From assembly GCF_023008165.1 (NCBI RefSeq), contig NZ_JAKQZA010000007.1:62001-126000 (forward strand): a stretch of 64,000 bases of DNA, in the 5' to 3' direction. A program made the position numbers and the translations under genes. A model generated the notes under the pieces. The model saw only the letters and a list, made by a program, of their open reading frames with translations, did not search any database and was not told the DNA's origin. Positions 37,246-44,694 of the stretch are shown here, piece by piece; the stretch's first letter is position 1, and every line of letters begins with the position of its first letter. This DNA is from Kordiimonas laminariae. Lineage in GTDB: Bacteria > Pseudomonadota > Alphaproteobacteria > Sphingomonadales > Kordiimonadaceae.

Positions 37246-37278
37246 AAAGGGAAGTAAGCCCACCGCTTGCTTCCCTTT
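37246..37278. terminator. Bidirectional terminator
   Basis: AAAGGGAAGTAAGC pairs with GCTTGCTTCCCTTT (one wobble) over a 5-nt loop, between convergent genes. Confidence 0.88.
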
Positions 37279-37302
37279 CTACCCTCGCCCGTTTTCCTCG
37301 GG

Positions 37303-37770
37303 CTACTTCATAATTTCTTTCTTAAACTCGGCGCAATCACCATCATGGTGCATATCAATGCCGTACAGGAATTTCCAACCATCCTTCGATTTAGCCAATG
37401 TGAACTGGTTAATACCGCACCCAACAAACTTACCTTTATAAGTAAGCTCAAACGGCGCCCAAACAGTCGCCAGTTCTGGTGATGCAGAAAGTGTTTTCAC
37501 ACCAAACACCTGTTCATCAGCATCGCCATCTTCCTGCGTATCAACCCAACTAATCCAGCGTTCAAAAGTGCCTTGCTGTAACGTGCCATCTGGTTTCAAA
37601 CGGTCAAGCCGTGCGTCTGCCACCACCATTTCGCGGATAGCACCACCATTACCGGCGCGCATCGCATCAAAAAGTTTGATAACCATATCTTCAGGACTTA
37701 CGTCACTTGCCCCTGCAGCGGTTGATGAAAGAGCCATAAGTGCCCCAACCATTACATGTTTCTTAATCAC
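37303..37770 (-). CDS. Secreted NTF2-like (SnoaL/DUF4440-type) protein
   Basis: A protein of about 155 residues with a signal peptide ending near STAAGA. A small alpha+beta cone-like domain follows: SPEDMVIKLFDAMRAGNGGAIREMVVADAR, WISWVDTQ, ATVWAPFELTYKGKFVGCGINQFTLAKSKDGWKF. This matches the nuclear transport factor 2 superfamily; such secreted members have unknown ligands. GTG 37770 is preferred because AGGGG lies 7 nt before it and the signal peptide then starts properly; a codon at 37797 would add nine residues. It is encoded just after the sensor kinase on the same strand, 93 bp apart. Confidence 0.72.
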   Translation of the reverse strand: MIKKHVMVGALMALSSTAAGASDVSPEDMVIKLFDAMRAGNGGAIREMVVADARLDRLKPDGTLQQGTFERWISWVDTQEDGDADEQVFGVKTLSASPELATVWAPFELTYKGKFVGCGINQFTLAKSKDGWKFLYGIDMHHDGDCAEFKKEIMK

Positions 37771-37862
37771 CGTATTTCCCCTCACTTCCACATTCACCGA
37801 TATAGAAAGAACGAGCGAAACAAAAGCGATATTATTCCTTGCTAAACGAAGGTTAAAACGGC

Positions 37863-39440
37863 TTAAGCTTCTTCGATAATGCGTTCATTTGGAAGGTAAA
37901 TGGTAAAGCTCGAGCCAACATCCATGGTGCTTTCAAGCTCAACCCTGCCATCATGCATATCAACAAAAACCTTCACCAATGCAAGACCAAGGCCTGTGCC
38001 TTCATGGTTTTTACTAAGCGCTGATGCAGCTCGTACAAATGGTGAGAAAACCAATTCCTGATCTTCTTTTGGAATACCAATACCGCTGTCTTTAACGTTA
38101 ATTGCTAACTCACCGCTATCTGTAACCCAAGAGGCGATTTGCACATTATTGCCACCTGCCGGAGTAAATTTCACAGCATTAGACAGGAGGTTAAGAACAG
38201 ATTGTTTAAGACGTAAACGGTCTCCGTTAACTTTAGGTAGGTCTTCATTTGGGGGTAACTTCAGGTCGATCTGGAAACCTTTTTGCAGCGCCTGCCCACC
38301 AATAAGCGCAAGGCTTTCATGGAACATTTTCACCACATCAACAGTTTCTTCTTCCATGTTGAACTGGCCAGCTTCAATTTTAGCCAAATCAAGCACCTCA
38401 CCCAGAATATCGGAGAGATGTTCACTGGAGTTTCGAATGTCCTGAAGATACTCACGGTATTTTTCATGACCAATTGGCCCGAACATCTGATCAGCCATAA
38501 TGCTTGAGAAACCAATAATCGCATTAAGCGGTGTGCGGAGTTCGTGGCTCACGTTTGCAAGGAACACACTTTTCGCTCGGTTCGCGGCTTCGGCCTGCTC
38601 TTTAGTAACCAAAAGCTCCATAGTGGTTTTCTTGGTACGCTCAACTTCCTGTTCAAGTTCCCAGGACCGTTTACGTAGTGTTTCCTCAGACGATGAAAGT
38701 GCTTTGTTTGTTGATCTAAGGTTATCAATAAGCACCTGCACCGCATCAAAAGACAGGTTAATCTGGCTCGCAAGAAGGCCAAGCTCATCTTTGCGGTGTT
38801 TTTTATGAACCGCGATCCTTTGTTCTCTAGGTTGTTCAGGGTTAATCGCAGAAATCTTTTCCACAATCTGAACAAGGGATTTTGTAAGCCCTTGGTGGAA
38901 CGCGAAATAAAGGAGAAGCACGAGCAAAAGGTTGCGTACAAGCCCTGACATAAAGGTTGTTACAGCACGCGAGAAGAAAGGCTGCAAACCCACAGCTCGG
39001 TCAACTACAACGCGCAAGCTGCCTGGCTGATCCGCCATGGTATCTGGTAGTTCAAGTTCACGTTCGTAGGTGGAAATATCTGTGATTAACTGCCTGGCGA
39101 CCCGTACACTATTTGTGCCGAAACCTGAGGTATCCTGCTGGTCTGCAGAAAGTACGGCTCCGTGATCATCAAGGATAGCCGCTTCCGCGATATAATCATA
39201 TTCCATCAGGCCGGAGACAACCTCTGTCGCCAAATCGGAATCAAGGATAAGTACAGCTCGTGTCGCAGCTTTTTGCGCCACCGCCAAACTTTTATTCACC
39301 TTCTGATCAAGCAGATCACCTTCTTCAAGATAATCAAGATACACCTGACCGGCTGATAAGATTAAACCTACAACAAATGCAATAATTACTGCTGTACGCG
39401 CTAGCTTAAACGATAATCTGTCTGACCAATGCAGTTTCAA
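37863..39440 (-). CDS. Membrane sensor histidine kinase
   Basis: The 525-residue kinase has two membrane helices (about residues 16-37 and 165-183) enclosing a periplasmic sensor of about 125 residues. A HAMP-like linker and coiled coil (about 185-290) follow. The catalytic core has the phospho-acceptor His299 in FLANVSHELRTPLNAIIGF, N box NLLSNAVKFTP (Asn421), DSGIGIP and GTGLGLAL. It resembles the alphaproteobacterial PleC/DivJ-like cell-cycle kinases in its HisKA region. There is no receiver domain and no adjacent response regulator, so it is an orphan kinase with an unknown signal and partner. Confidence 0.93.
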   Translation of the reverse strand: MKLHWSDRLSFKLARTAVIIAFVVGLILSAGQVYLDYLEEGDLLDQKVNKSLAVAQKAATRAVLILDSDLATEVVSGLMEYDYIAEAAILDDHGAVLSADQQDTSGFGTNSVRVARQLITDISTYERELELPDTMADQPGSLRVVVDRAVGLQPFFSRAVTTFMSGLVRNLLLVLLLYFAFHQGLTKSLVQIVEKISAINPEQPREQRIAVHKKHRKDELGLLASQINLSFDAVQVLIDNLRSTNKALSSSEETLRKRSWELEQEVERTKKTTMELLVTKEQAEAANRAKSVFLANVSHELRTPLNAIIGFSSIMADQMFGPIGHEKYREYLQDIRNSSEHLSDILGEVLDLAKIEAGQFNMEEETVDVVKMFHESLALIGGQALQKGFQIDLKLPPNEDLPKVNGDRLRLKQSVLNLLSNAVKFTPAGGNNVQIASWVTDSGELAINVKDSGIGIPKEDQELVFSPFVRAASALSKNHEGTGLGLALVKVFVDMHDGRVELESTMDVGSSFTIYLPNERIIEEA

Positions 39441-39553
39441 GAAAAAATCCCCTGCGATTCCACTCTTAACATTATACCTTGGTGAACAACCCTAAATATT
39501 CGGTTTACAGAAACCGATAATCTCGCCTATTGACAAAAAAAACGGTATTTTTT

Positions 39554-39973
39554 TTACCACTTGCCGATATTCTCCATCGAAGCCCACGGTTCCTGCGGTT
39601 CTAGGCGTCCACCTTTTTGTAATAGCTCGATAGAAATATTATCCGGGCTCCTGATAAAGGCCATATATCCATCGCGCGGAGGGCGATTAATAACCACGCC
39701 TTTATCCATCAAACGTTGACAGGTTTCGTAAATATCATCCACCGCATAAGCTAGATGACCAAAGTTACGGCCCTCATCATATTCTTCCGGATCCCAGTTA
39801 TATGTAAGCTCTACCTGAGCATCCTCGTTGCCTTCAGCCGCGAGGAAAACAAGCGTGAAACGCCCTGCTTCCACTTCTTTCCGGCCTACTTCCCTAAGCC
39901 CAAGCTTGTTACAGTAGAAATCCATAGATTCTTCAAGGTTCGTTACCCGAACCATTGTATGGAGATATTTCAT
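39554..39973 (-). CDS. gloA: Lactoylglutathione lyase (glyoxalase I)
   Basis: It isomerises the methylglyoxal-glutathione hemithioacetal to S-lactoylglutathione. The 139-residue protein begins MKYLHTMVRVTNLEESMDFY and has the four metal ligands at the E. coli GloA spacing: His5, Glu55 (QVELTYN), His73 (FGHLAYAV) and Glu116 (SIELLQ). ATG 39973 follows AGGAAAATAAG and lies 1 nt after the upstream stop. The longer reading from 40066 overlaps that gene and is rejected. It is coupled with the free-methionine sulfoxide reductase gene; both serve detoxification. Confidence 0.95.
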   Translation of the reverse strand: MKYLHTMVRVTNLEESMDFYCNKLGLREVGRKEVEAGRFTLVFLAAEGNEDAQVELTYNWDPEEYDEGRNFGHLAYAVDDIYETCQRLMDKGVVINRPPRDGYMAFIRSPDNISIELLQKGGRLEPQEPWASMENIGKW

Positions 39974-39974
39974 C

Positions 39975-40448
39975 TTATTTTCCTGAGAAAACTTTACCAA
40001 GAATGCGTTCGAGCCATTCTTTATCTGTTTCATCAAATGCTGCGTGCTGTTCTGAATCCACATCAAACACAGCGATTAGCTCACCAGCTGTGTTTATCAC
40101 TGGCACAACAATTTCACTGTTCGAGCGGCTATCACAGGCAATATGATTTGCTAATGCATGCACATCTTCAACCACTTGGGTTTCAAGGGTTTCAGCAGCT
40201 GTACCACATACACCGCGACCAAATGGAATGCGCAAACACCCAAGCGTACCTTGATAAGGCCCAACAACCAGCACACGTTCCTGCGCTGGATCAACTACAT
40301 AAAAGCCAGTCCAGAAATAAGTTTCCGGAAAGGCGAGCGATAGCAGGCAAGAAACAGTTGCCATTTGCGCTGTTACATTCTCTTCGCCTTCAAGAACCGC
40401 CAAAATCTGGCTTTCTGTGGTTTGGTATATGTCCTGCTTACTCATCAC
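39975..40448 (-). CDS. msrC: Free methionine-(R)-sulfoxide reductase (GAF domain, MsrC)
   Basis: It reduces free Met-R-SO to methionine using a GAF-fold active site. The 157-residue protein has the three catalytic cysteines at the same spacing as E. coli fRMsr: Cys71 (GCLRIPFGRG), Cys81 (GVCGTA) and Cys105 (HIACDSRSNSEIVVP). FDVDSEQHAAFDETD near the C terminus is also characteristic. The codon after the first Met is another Met, so the start may be one codon later. It forms an operon with glyoxalase I downstream. Confidence 0.93.
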   Translation of the reverse strand: MMSKQDIYQTTESQILAVLEGEENVTAQMATVSCLLSLAFPETYFWTGFYVVDPAQERVLVVGPYQGTLGCLRIPFGRGVCGTAAETLETQVVEDVHALANHIACDSRSNSEIVVPVINTAGELIAVFDVDSEQHAAFDETDKEWLERILGKVFSGK

Positions 40449-40608
40449 ACATCCATAGTCTTTAATTTATACAAGGCCAACACCCCTAAAGGTTTAACAC
40501 CTTCACTTATACGATTGGATATTTGCCTACCATATTTAGAAAGTAGTTGCAGAGATTTTATTGCGAATATGTGAACAAAACCAAGATTTATACTGTTCGG
40601 CATAAAAA

Positions 40609-40631
40609 AAGCCCCGGAAAAACCGAGGCTT
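40609..40631 (-). terminator. Terminator of the Gly-Glu repeat lipoprotein gene
   Basis: On the minus strand AAGCCTCGG pairs with CCGGGGCTT (one G-T pair) over TTTTT and is followed by a seven-T run, 25 bp after the stop codon. Confidence 0.85.
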
Positions 40632-40655
40632 CGTCTTTTCTATGCTTTTGTAGAT

Positions 40656-41573
40656 TTATTCTAGGCCAAGCGCCAAGAGCTCAATCTGTGAAGCGGCGCC
40701 ATAAAGCTGGCCAGCTTCTGTTGTCAACGTTTCTGGAGGCATAATACCCGGCCAAAGTGGTTTCAAACCTTCAATGATAGCTACCGCTTTACCAACAACC
40801 TCTTCCTCAGCAGCAGTAGATTTAGAAGATGTCTCAAGAATAGCCTTCGCGATGTTTGTGAAACCGAATGCATCCTGATATTCGTGTGCATTCTGCATTT
40901 TACCGTCTACAACAGCAATTGCATACTCTTCACCAGCCGTGCGGAGAAGCGCAACAGCAAGCTTCAACTTTTCAGCAGCAGTGCCGCTTGCCGCAGATAC
41001 AAAGCCTTCATTCTTCGCAATTGCGGCTGTTACAGTTGCATAACCAGCAGCCACGGCCGCATCACCTTTTTCGCCCTCAACAGCTGTTGCAAGCATTTCA
41101 AGCTCTTCAGCAAATCCTTTAGAGCCGCGTGCTTCAAACGCAGGTACAACTTCAGCATAAAGCTCACTCTTCGGGTGCTTCATATGCATTTTAGCGTGAT
41201 CGATATGGCCTGCTTTATAAAGCTCATTACCCACAAAAAGGTGGCCGCGCATAAGGCCAAGTTGTGTTAGGTATGCCAGATCATCTTTCGCGAGTTCAGC
41301 ATCAGAAGCAGCGCCTTCGCCCTCTCCTTCTCCCTCGCCTTCACCAGCAGGGGCAGGGGCAGCGTCACCCTCGCCCTCACCTTCTCCTTCGCCTTCACCG
41401 CCAGAAGAAGCAACTTGTGATGTTTGGGAACCGTCAACAACAACCTGATGGCCTTCGCCTTCACCTTCCCCCTCGCCTTCACCTTCTCCGCCTGTGGCAC
41501 AGCCGCTCAGCGCTGTAACACTAGCAAAGGCAATAGCGCTCATATTCGTCCAAAGCTTGGTACGCTTTTCCAT
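40656..41573 (-). CDS. Lipoprotein with three Gly-Glu repeat blocks, iron-locus associated
   Basis: A 305-residue protein. The lipoprotein signal ends in ALSGC with the lipidated Cys at 25. Three acidic (Gly-Glu)n blocks occupy about residues 29-41, 59-69 and 77-87, separated by short linkers (one with APAPA). A soluble helical domain follows, with a histidine cluster (His111, 123, 126, 130, 133) in GHLFVGNELYKAGHIDHAKMHMKH. I do not recognise the family. The gene is divergent from piuC across a Fur-like site and next to a ferric-iron ABC transporter, which suggests a periplasmic metal-related role (inference). Its DNA is repetitive GGCGAAGG-like sequence in the repeat region. Confidence 0.85.
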   Translation of the reverse strand: MEKRTKLWTNMSAIAFASVTALSGCATGGEGEGEGEGEGEGHQVVVDGSQTSQVASSGGEGEGEGEGEGDAAPAPAGEGEGEGEGEGAASDAELAKDDLAYLTQLGLMRGHLFVGNELYKAGHIDHAKMHMKHPKSELYAEVVPAFEARGSKGFAEELEMLATAVEGEKGDAAVAAGYATVTAAIAKNEGFVSAASGTAAEKLKLAVALLRTAGEEYAIAVVDGKMQNAHEYQDAFGFTNIAKAILETSSKSTAAEEEVVGKAVAIIEGLKPLWPGIMPPETLTTEAGQLYGAASQIELLALGLE

Positions 41574-41631
41574 TGATCCTACCCCTTCAAAATTGACAAA
41601 AAAACATGCGGGTTTAATTTAGTTGATCGGC

Positions 41632-41651
41632 AGATTAATCATGATTAATCT
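41632..41651. promoter_or_regulatory. Perfect 20-bp palindrome in the divergent iron promoter
   Basis: AGATTAATCATGATTAATCT is a perfect palindrome in the 112-bp region between the Gly-Glu lipoprotein gene and piuC. It does not match the Fur consensus. Regulator unknown. Confidence 0.6.
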
Positions 41652-41655
41652 ATTT

Positions 41656-41676
41656 TGCAAACAATTCTCATTATTA
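41656..41676. promoter_or_regulatory. Fur-like box upstream of piuC
   Basis: Read on the minus strand the site contains AATGAGAATTGTTTGC, close to proteobacterial Fur boxes with GAGAAT cores. It ends 10 bp before the piuC start and lies between divergent iron genes, so iron repression of both is likely. Confidence 0.6.
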
Positions 41677-41685
41677 TAAAAGATC

Positions 41686-42348
41686 ATGCAAATTTTTCTC
41701 GATAATATCTTAGATTCCCACACACTCAAGGCCATTACAGATTCTTTATCAAATGATGCGCTTTATGAGGACGGAAAGAAAACCGCAGGCCGCACCGCGC
41801 GCCGGGTGAAATCAAACCTTCAGGCTCGCCCTGATGCTGTTGAAGTGAAAGGGGCCTTAAAACTTATTGAGAAAGCGCTGATGAATCATCCTGTATTCAA
41901 AGCGGCTGCACTCCCTCAGAAATTCGCGAAACTCATGATCAACCGGTACGGCCCCGGTATGCAGTATGGCACGCATGTGGATGACCCGATTATCGCTGGC
42001 ACACGCACTGATCTTTCTTTCACCTTGTTCTTGTCTGATCCAAAAACATACGAAGGTGGTGAGCTGGTACTCTGCAAGCATGATGGGGAAGAAAAGGTAA
42101 AACTGCCTAAGGGCGCGCTTACCCTCTACCCGTCCACCACACTACACCATGTAGCTGAAGTAACAGAAGGCACCCGCATCGCCGCCGTTGGGTGGGTGCA
42201 AAGCCGTGTTCGCCTTGCCGAGCATAGAGAAATTCTGTTTGACCTGCATACGGCGCTCGCGCAGCTGCCAGACACAGACGAAAACCTCGAGGCTCGCATG
42301 CAAACTCTCAAGGCAAAAAGCAACCTCACCCGCCTTTGGGCAGATTAG
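41686..42348 (+). CDS. piuC: Fe(II)/2-oxoglutarate hydroxylase, PiuC/YbiX family
   Basis: A 220-residue PKHD-type dioxygenase. The iron ligands are His97 and Asp99 in YGTHVDDP and His155 in TTLHHVAEV, with the 2-oxoglutarate-binding Arg164 in EGTRIAAVGW. FTLFLSDPKTYEGGEL is also family-typical. Family members are iron-regulated and found beside siderophore receptors or iron transporters; a substrate protein or siderophore has not been firmly shown. The start lacks a strong ribosome binding site but agrees with the family. It faces the Gly-Glu lipoprotein gene and converges on the fbp genes at a shared terminator. Confidence 0.93.
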   Translation: MQIFLDNILDSHTLKAITDSLSNDALYEDGKKTAGRTARRVKSNLQARPDAVEVKGALKLIEKALMNHPVFKAAALPQKFAKLMINRYGPGMQYGTHVDDPIIAGTRTDLSFTLFLSDPKTYEGGELVLCKHDGEEKVKLPKGALTLYPSTTLHHVAEVTEGTRIAAVGWVQSRVRLAEHREILFDLHTALAQLPDTDENLEARMQTLKAKSNLTRLWAD

Positions 42349-42358
42349 GCAAATAAAA

Positions 42359-42380
42359 AAGGGAGCTAAACAGCTCCCTT
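42359..42380. terminator. Bidirectional terminator between piuC and fbpA
   Basis: AAGGGAGCT pairs perfectly with AGCTCCCTT over AAAC, flanked by an A-run on the left, between convergent genes. Confidence 0.85.
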
Positions 42381-42404
42381 AAATCACTCTATGGCGTTTA
42401 AAAC

Positions 42405-43424
42405 CTAGTTCCAGCCCGCGCGGTCAAAGATACGTACAGCAGCAGCTTGGTTTATACCCAGTTCACTTGCATTAATTGTATCTTCCTTGAACTCGCCCAT
42501 CTGCTTCACAACATCAGTAACATTCGCGCCCTTAACAACCGGGTACTCATTATTACCTTCAACAAACAGGTATTGAGCACGGTTTTCTGTTAGGTATTCA
42601 ATGAATTTGATCGCGTTTTCACGGTTTGGTGCATACTTAAGCACACCCGCACCGCTGATGTTCACGTGTGTACCTGATGTTTCCTGGTTCGGATAGATCA
42701 CACCAACCTGTTTGCCCACTTCATTACCGCTTGCAAGCAAACGTGCCAGATAATAGGTGTTCACAATTGAAAGTTCACACTCACCGGAAGCCACCGCACG
42801 GATGTTTGCTGTATCATTCCCTTGTGGACGGCGGCGGAAGTTTGCCACAACGCCTTTTGTCCATTCTTCCGCTTTCTCTTCACCAACGCGGCCAACCATA
42901 GCAGCGAGAAGCGAGATATTATAAATATTGGAAGACGAACGAACGCAAATCTGACCTTTAAACTCAGGCTTCGCCAGATCTTCATAAGTGTTCAGGCCTT
43001 CAGGCTTACCTTTTGCGGCATTATAAATAATCACGCGAGCACGCTTGGAAAGACCATACCACTGACCTTTCGGGTGACGAAGATGTGCTGGCACACGCTC
43101 TTCCAGAACAGCAGACGTAAACGGTGCGAAGATACCTTTTTGCTCTGCGCGGTACAGACGCCCAGCATCCACAGTAATGAGAATATCAGCAGGGCTGTAT
43201 TTACCTTCGTTCAGGATACGTTCAATGAGCGTATCGCTCGCTGCTTCAATCAAGTTAACTTTAACGCCTGTCTGTTTTTCAAAATCAGCGTAAAGCGCGA
43301 GATCAGTATCATAGTGGCGTGCGCTATATACATTCACAACACCATCCGCATTTGCTGAGCTCGCGAACAAGCCTGTTACTGCCATCGCTGCGGCCATTGC
43401 TGTCTTCGTAAATTGGCGAATCAT
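42405..43424 (-). CDS. fbpA: Ferric iron ABC transporter substrate-binding protein (FutA/FbpA)
   Basis: A periplasmic 339-residue binding protein. The signal peptide ends near SSANA. The family pattern is clear: VVNVYSARHYDTD at the start of the mature part, LYADFEKQTGVKVNLIEA, ADILITVDAGRLYRAEQKG, a tyrosine pair in NTYYLARLL that coordinates Fe(III), and HVNISGAGVLKYAPN. It captures ferric ion for the FbpB/FbpC importer encoded alongside. AGGGG precedes the ATG. A Fur-like inverted repeat lies 27 bp upstream, between it and the fbpC stop, so fbpA can be expressed at a higher level on its own. Confidence 0.94.
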   Translation of the reverse strand: MIRQFTKTAMAAAMAVTGLFASSANADGVVNVYSARHYDTDLALYADFEKQTGVKVNLIEAASDTLIERILNEGKYSPADILITVDAGRLYRAEQKGIFAPFTSAVLEERVPAHLRHPKGQWYGLSKRARVIIYNAAKGKPEGLNTYEDLAKPEFKGQICVRSSSNIYNISLLAAMVGRVGEEKAEEWTKGVVANFRRRPQGNDTANIRAVASGECELSIVNTYYLARLLASGNEVGKQVGVIYPNQETSGTHVNISGAGVLKYAPNRENAIKFIEYLTENRAQYLFVEGNNEYPVVKGANVTDVVKQMGEFKEDTINASELGINQAAAVRIFDRAGWN

Positions 43425-43450
43425 GGTATCCCCTATTTTCTTTCATATTT

Positions 43451-43469
43451 ATTGATAGTAATTATCAAT
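43451..43469. promoter_or_regulatory. Fur-like inverted repeat upstream of fbpA
   Basis: ATTGATA-GTAAT-TATCAAT is a perfect 7-bp-arm inverted repeat resembling the GATAAT/ATTATC arms of Fur boxes. It lies 27 bp before the fbpA start in the 72-bp fbpC-fbpA gap. Confidence 0.6.
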
Positions 43470-43496
43470 AACAAAATTAATTGTCCAGCCTCTGGA

Positions 43497-44546
43497 TTAT
43501 TTTTGGTGATGGAAAACGAAGAATTCCTTCGAAGCAGCAGAGAGACGAACATTATCCCCTACTGAAAGGTTATCTGCGTTTGGAACCGACACTCGAAGTG
43601 GAGCAAGGGATGGTGCCGCCTCAACCGGCAACAAAAACACCAACCAACTGCTTCCAACAAAGCGAATATCTGCAATACGAAGCGATGCTTCTTCCACCTT
43701 TTCTAACTTAAGGCCACTTGGCCGTACAACGAGCGTACAATTCTTACGTTCAGATGTGTCAGCCTTAGGGCAGCCAATGCTGCCGTAATCCGTGAGGTAA
43801 CCAGTTTCTGTGCAAAGCGCGGGAATGGTTTGCGCATTCCCAAACAGCCCAGCCACCGTTGGATCAACCGGGTTTTCATACAGTTCCTTAGGCGTAGCCG
43901 CCTGAACAATTTTCCCGGCATCAAGCACTGCGATCACATCCGCCATTTCCATCGCCTCTGATGGATCATGCGTTACAAGGATTGTGGTTGTCCCACTTTC
44001 CTTAAGCGTACGGCGCGCAGATTCCCTGAGCGCACGGCGGAGTGTGCTATCAATACTTGCGTATGGTTCATCCATCAACAGAACGCGCGGCTTTGGTGCG
44101 AGTGATCTTGCCAGCGCTACACGTTGTTGCTGCCCACCTGAAAGGGTGTGGGGATACCTGTTTTCAAAATCCGGCAGCCCGATGGACTTCAAGAGGCTTG
44201 AAGCAATTGCCTCTTTTTCCGCTCTGGTCTTTCCCTCAAGACCAAAAGCGATATTCTCCGCAAGGGTCATATGCGGAAACAGTGCATTTTCCTGAAACAT
44301 TAAACCAACAGGGCGATCTTCTGGCGCGGGTTCATCCCCCGGTGTTGCCAGTGTTTCACCGTCTACCAAAATCTCACCAGCCTGAAGTGGCTCAAGGCCA
44401 GCAGCTAAACGCAACATAGTACTTTTACCGCCACCTGACGGGCCTAAAAGACAGGTGATTTCACCAGCTTTTGCTTCGAGGTTTACATTCTTCAGAACGG
44501 CGTTATCACCGTAAGCATGAGAAATATTTTGGAAAGTTAAGGTCAT
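43497..44546 (-). CDS. fbpC: Ferric iron ABC transporter ATP-binding protein
   Basis: A 349-residue ABC ATPase of the Fe3+/spermidine-putrescine importer type. It has Walker A GPSGGGKST, Q-loop MFQENALFPHMT, signature LSGGQQQRVALARSL, Walker B RVLLMDEPYASID and VTHDPSEAMEMAD. A C-terminal TOBE-like regulatory region (about 260-349) follows. It energises the FbpB permease, whose gene is divergent 148 bp away. The same strand continues to fbpA after 72 bp. The ATG lacks a clear ribosome binding site. Confidence 0.92.
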   Translation of the reverse strand: MTLTFQNISHAYGDNAVLKNVNLEAKAGEITCLLGPSGGGKSTMLRLAAGLEPLQAGEILVDGETLATPGDEPAPEDRPVGLMFQENALFPHMTLAENIAFGLEGKTRAEKEAIASSLLKSIGLPDFENRYPHTLSGGQQQRVALARSLAPKPRVLLMDEPYASIDSTLRRALRESARRTLKESGTTTILVTHDPSEAMEMADVIAVLDAGKIVQAATPKELYENPVDPTVAGLFGNAQTIPALCTETGYLTDYGSIGCPKADTSERKNCTLVVRPSGLKLEKVEEASLRIADIRFVGSSWLVFLLPVEAAPSLAPLRVSVPNADNLSVGDNVRLSAASKEFFVFHHQK

Positions 44547-44694
44547 AAACAGGAAATGCTTTGTCTTTTTACTTGAAATTGAACCCTAATCTAATGAAGA
44601 AGATATTCCAAGCCTGCTTCATAGTGTGAGACGGATTATCACAGGGTATTCATTTCACCAAGAAGATAGGCGCTTTTTAGTTCGGGATTGTTTT

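Noticed and set aside
39503-39521. TCGGTTT/AAACCGA hairpin downstream of gloA as a terminator
   Set aside because: The stem is short and no clear T-run follows on the minus strand.
39974-40066. Longer N terminus for glyoxalase I
   Set aside because: It overlaps the msrC coding region; the ATG at 39973 matches the family start and has a ribosome binding site.
41264-41518. Proline/arginine/leucine-rich open frames opposite and in frame-shift to the Gly-Glu tract
   Set aside because: They are shadows of the repetitive GGCGAAGG coding sequence, with no start signal or sensible composition.
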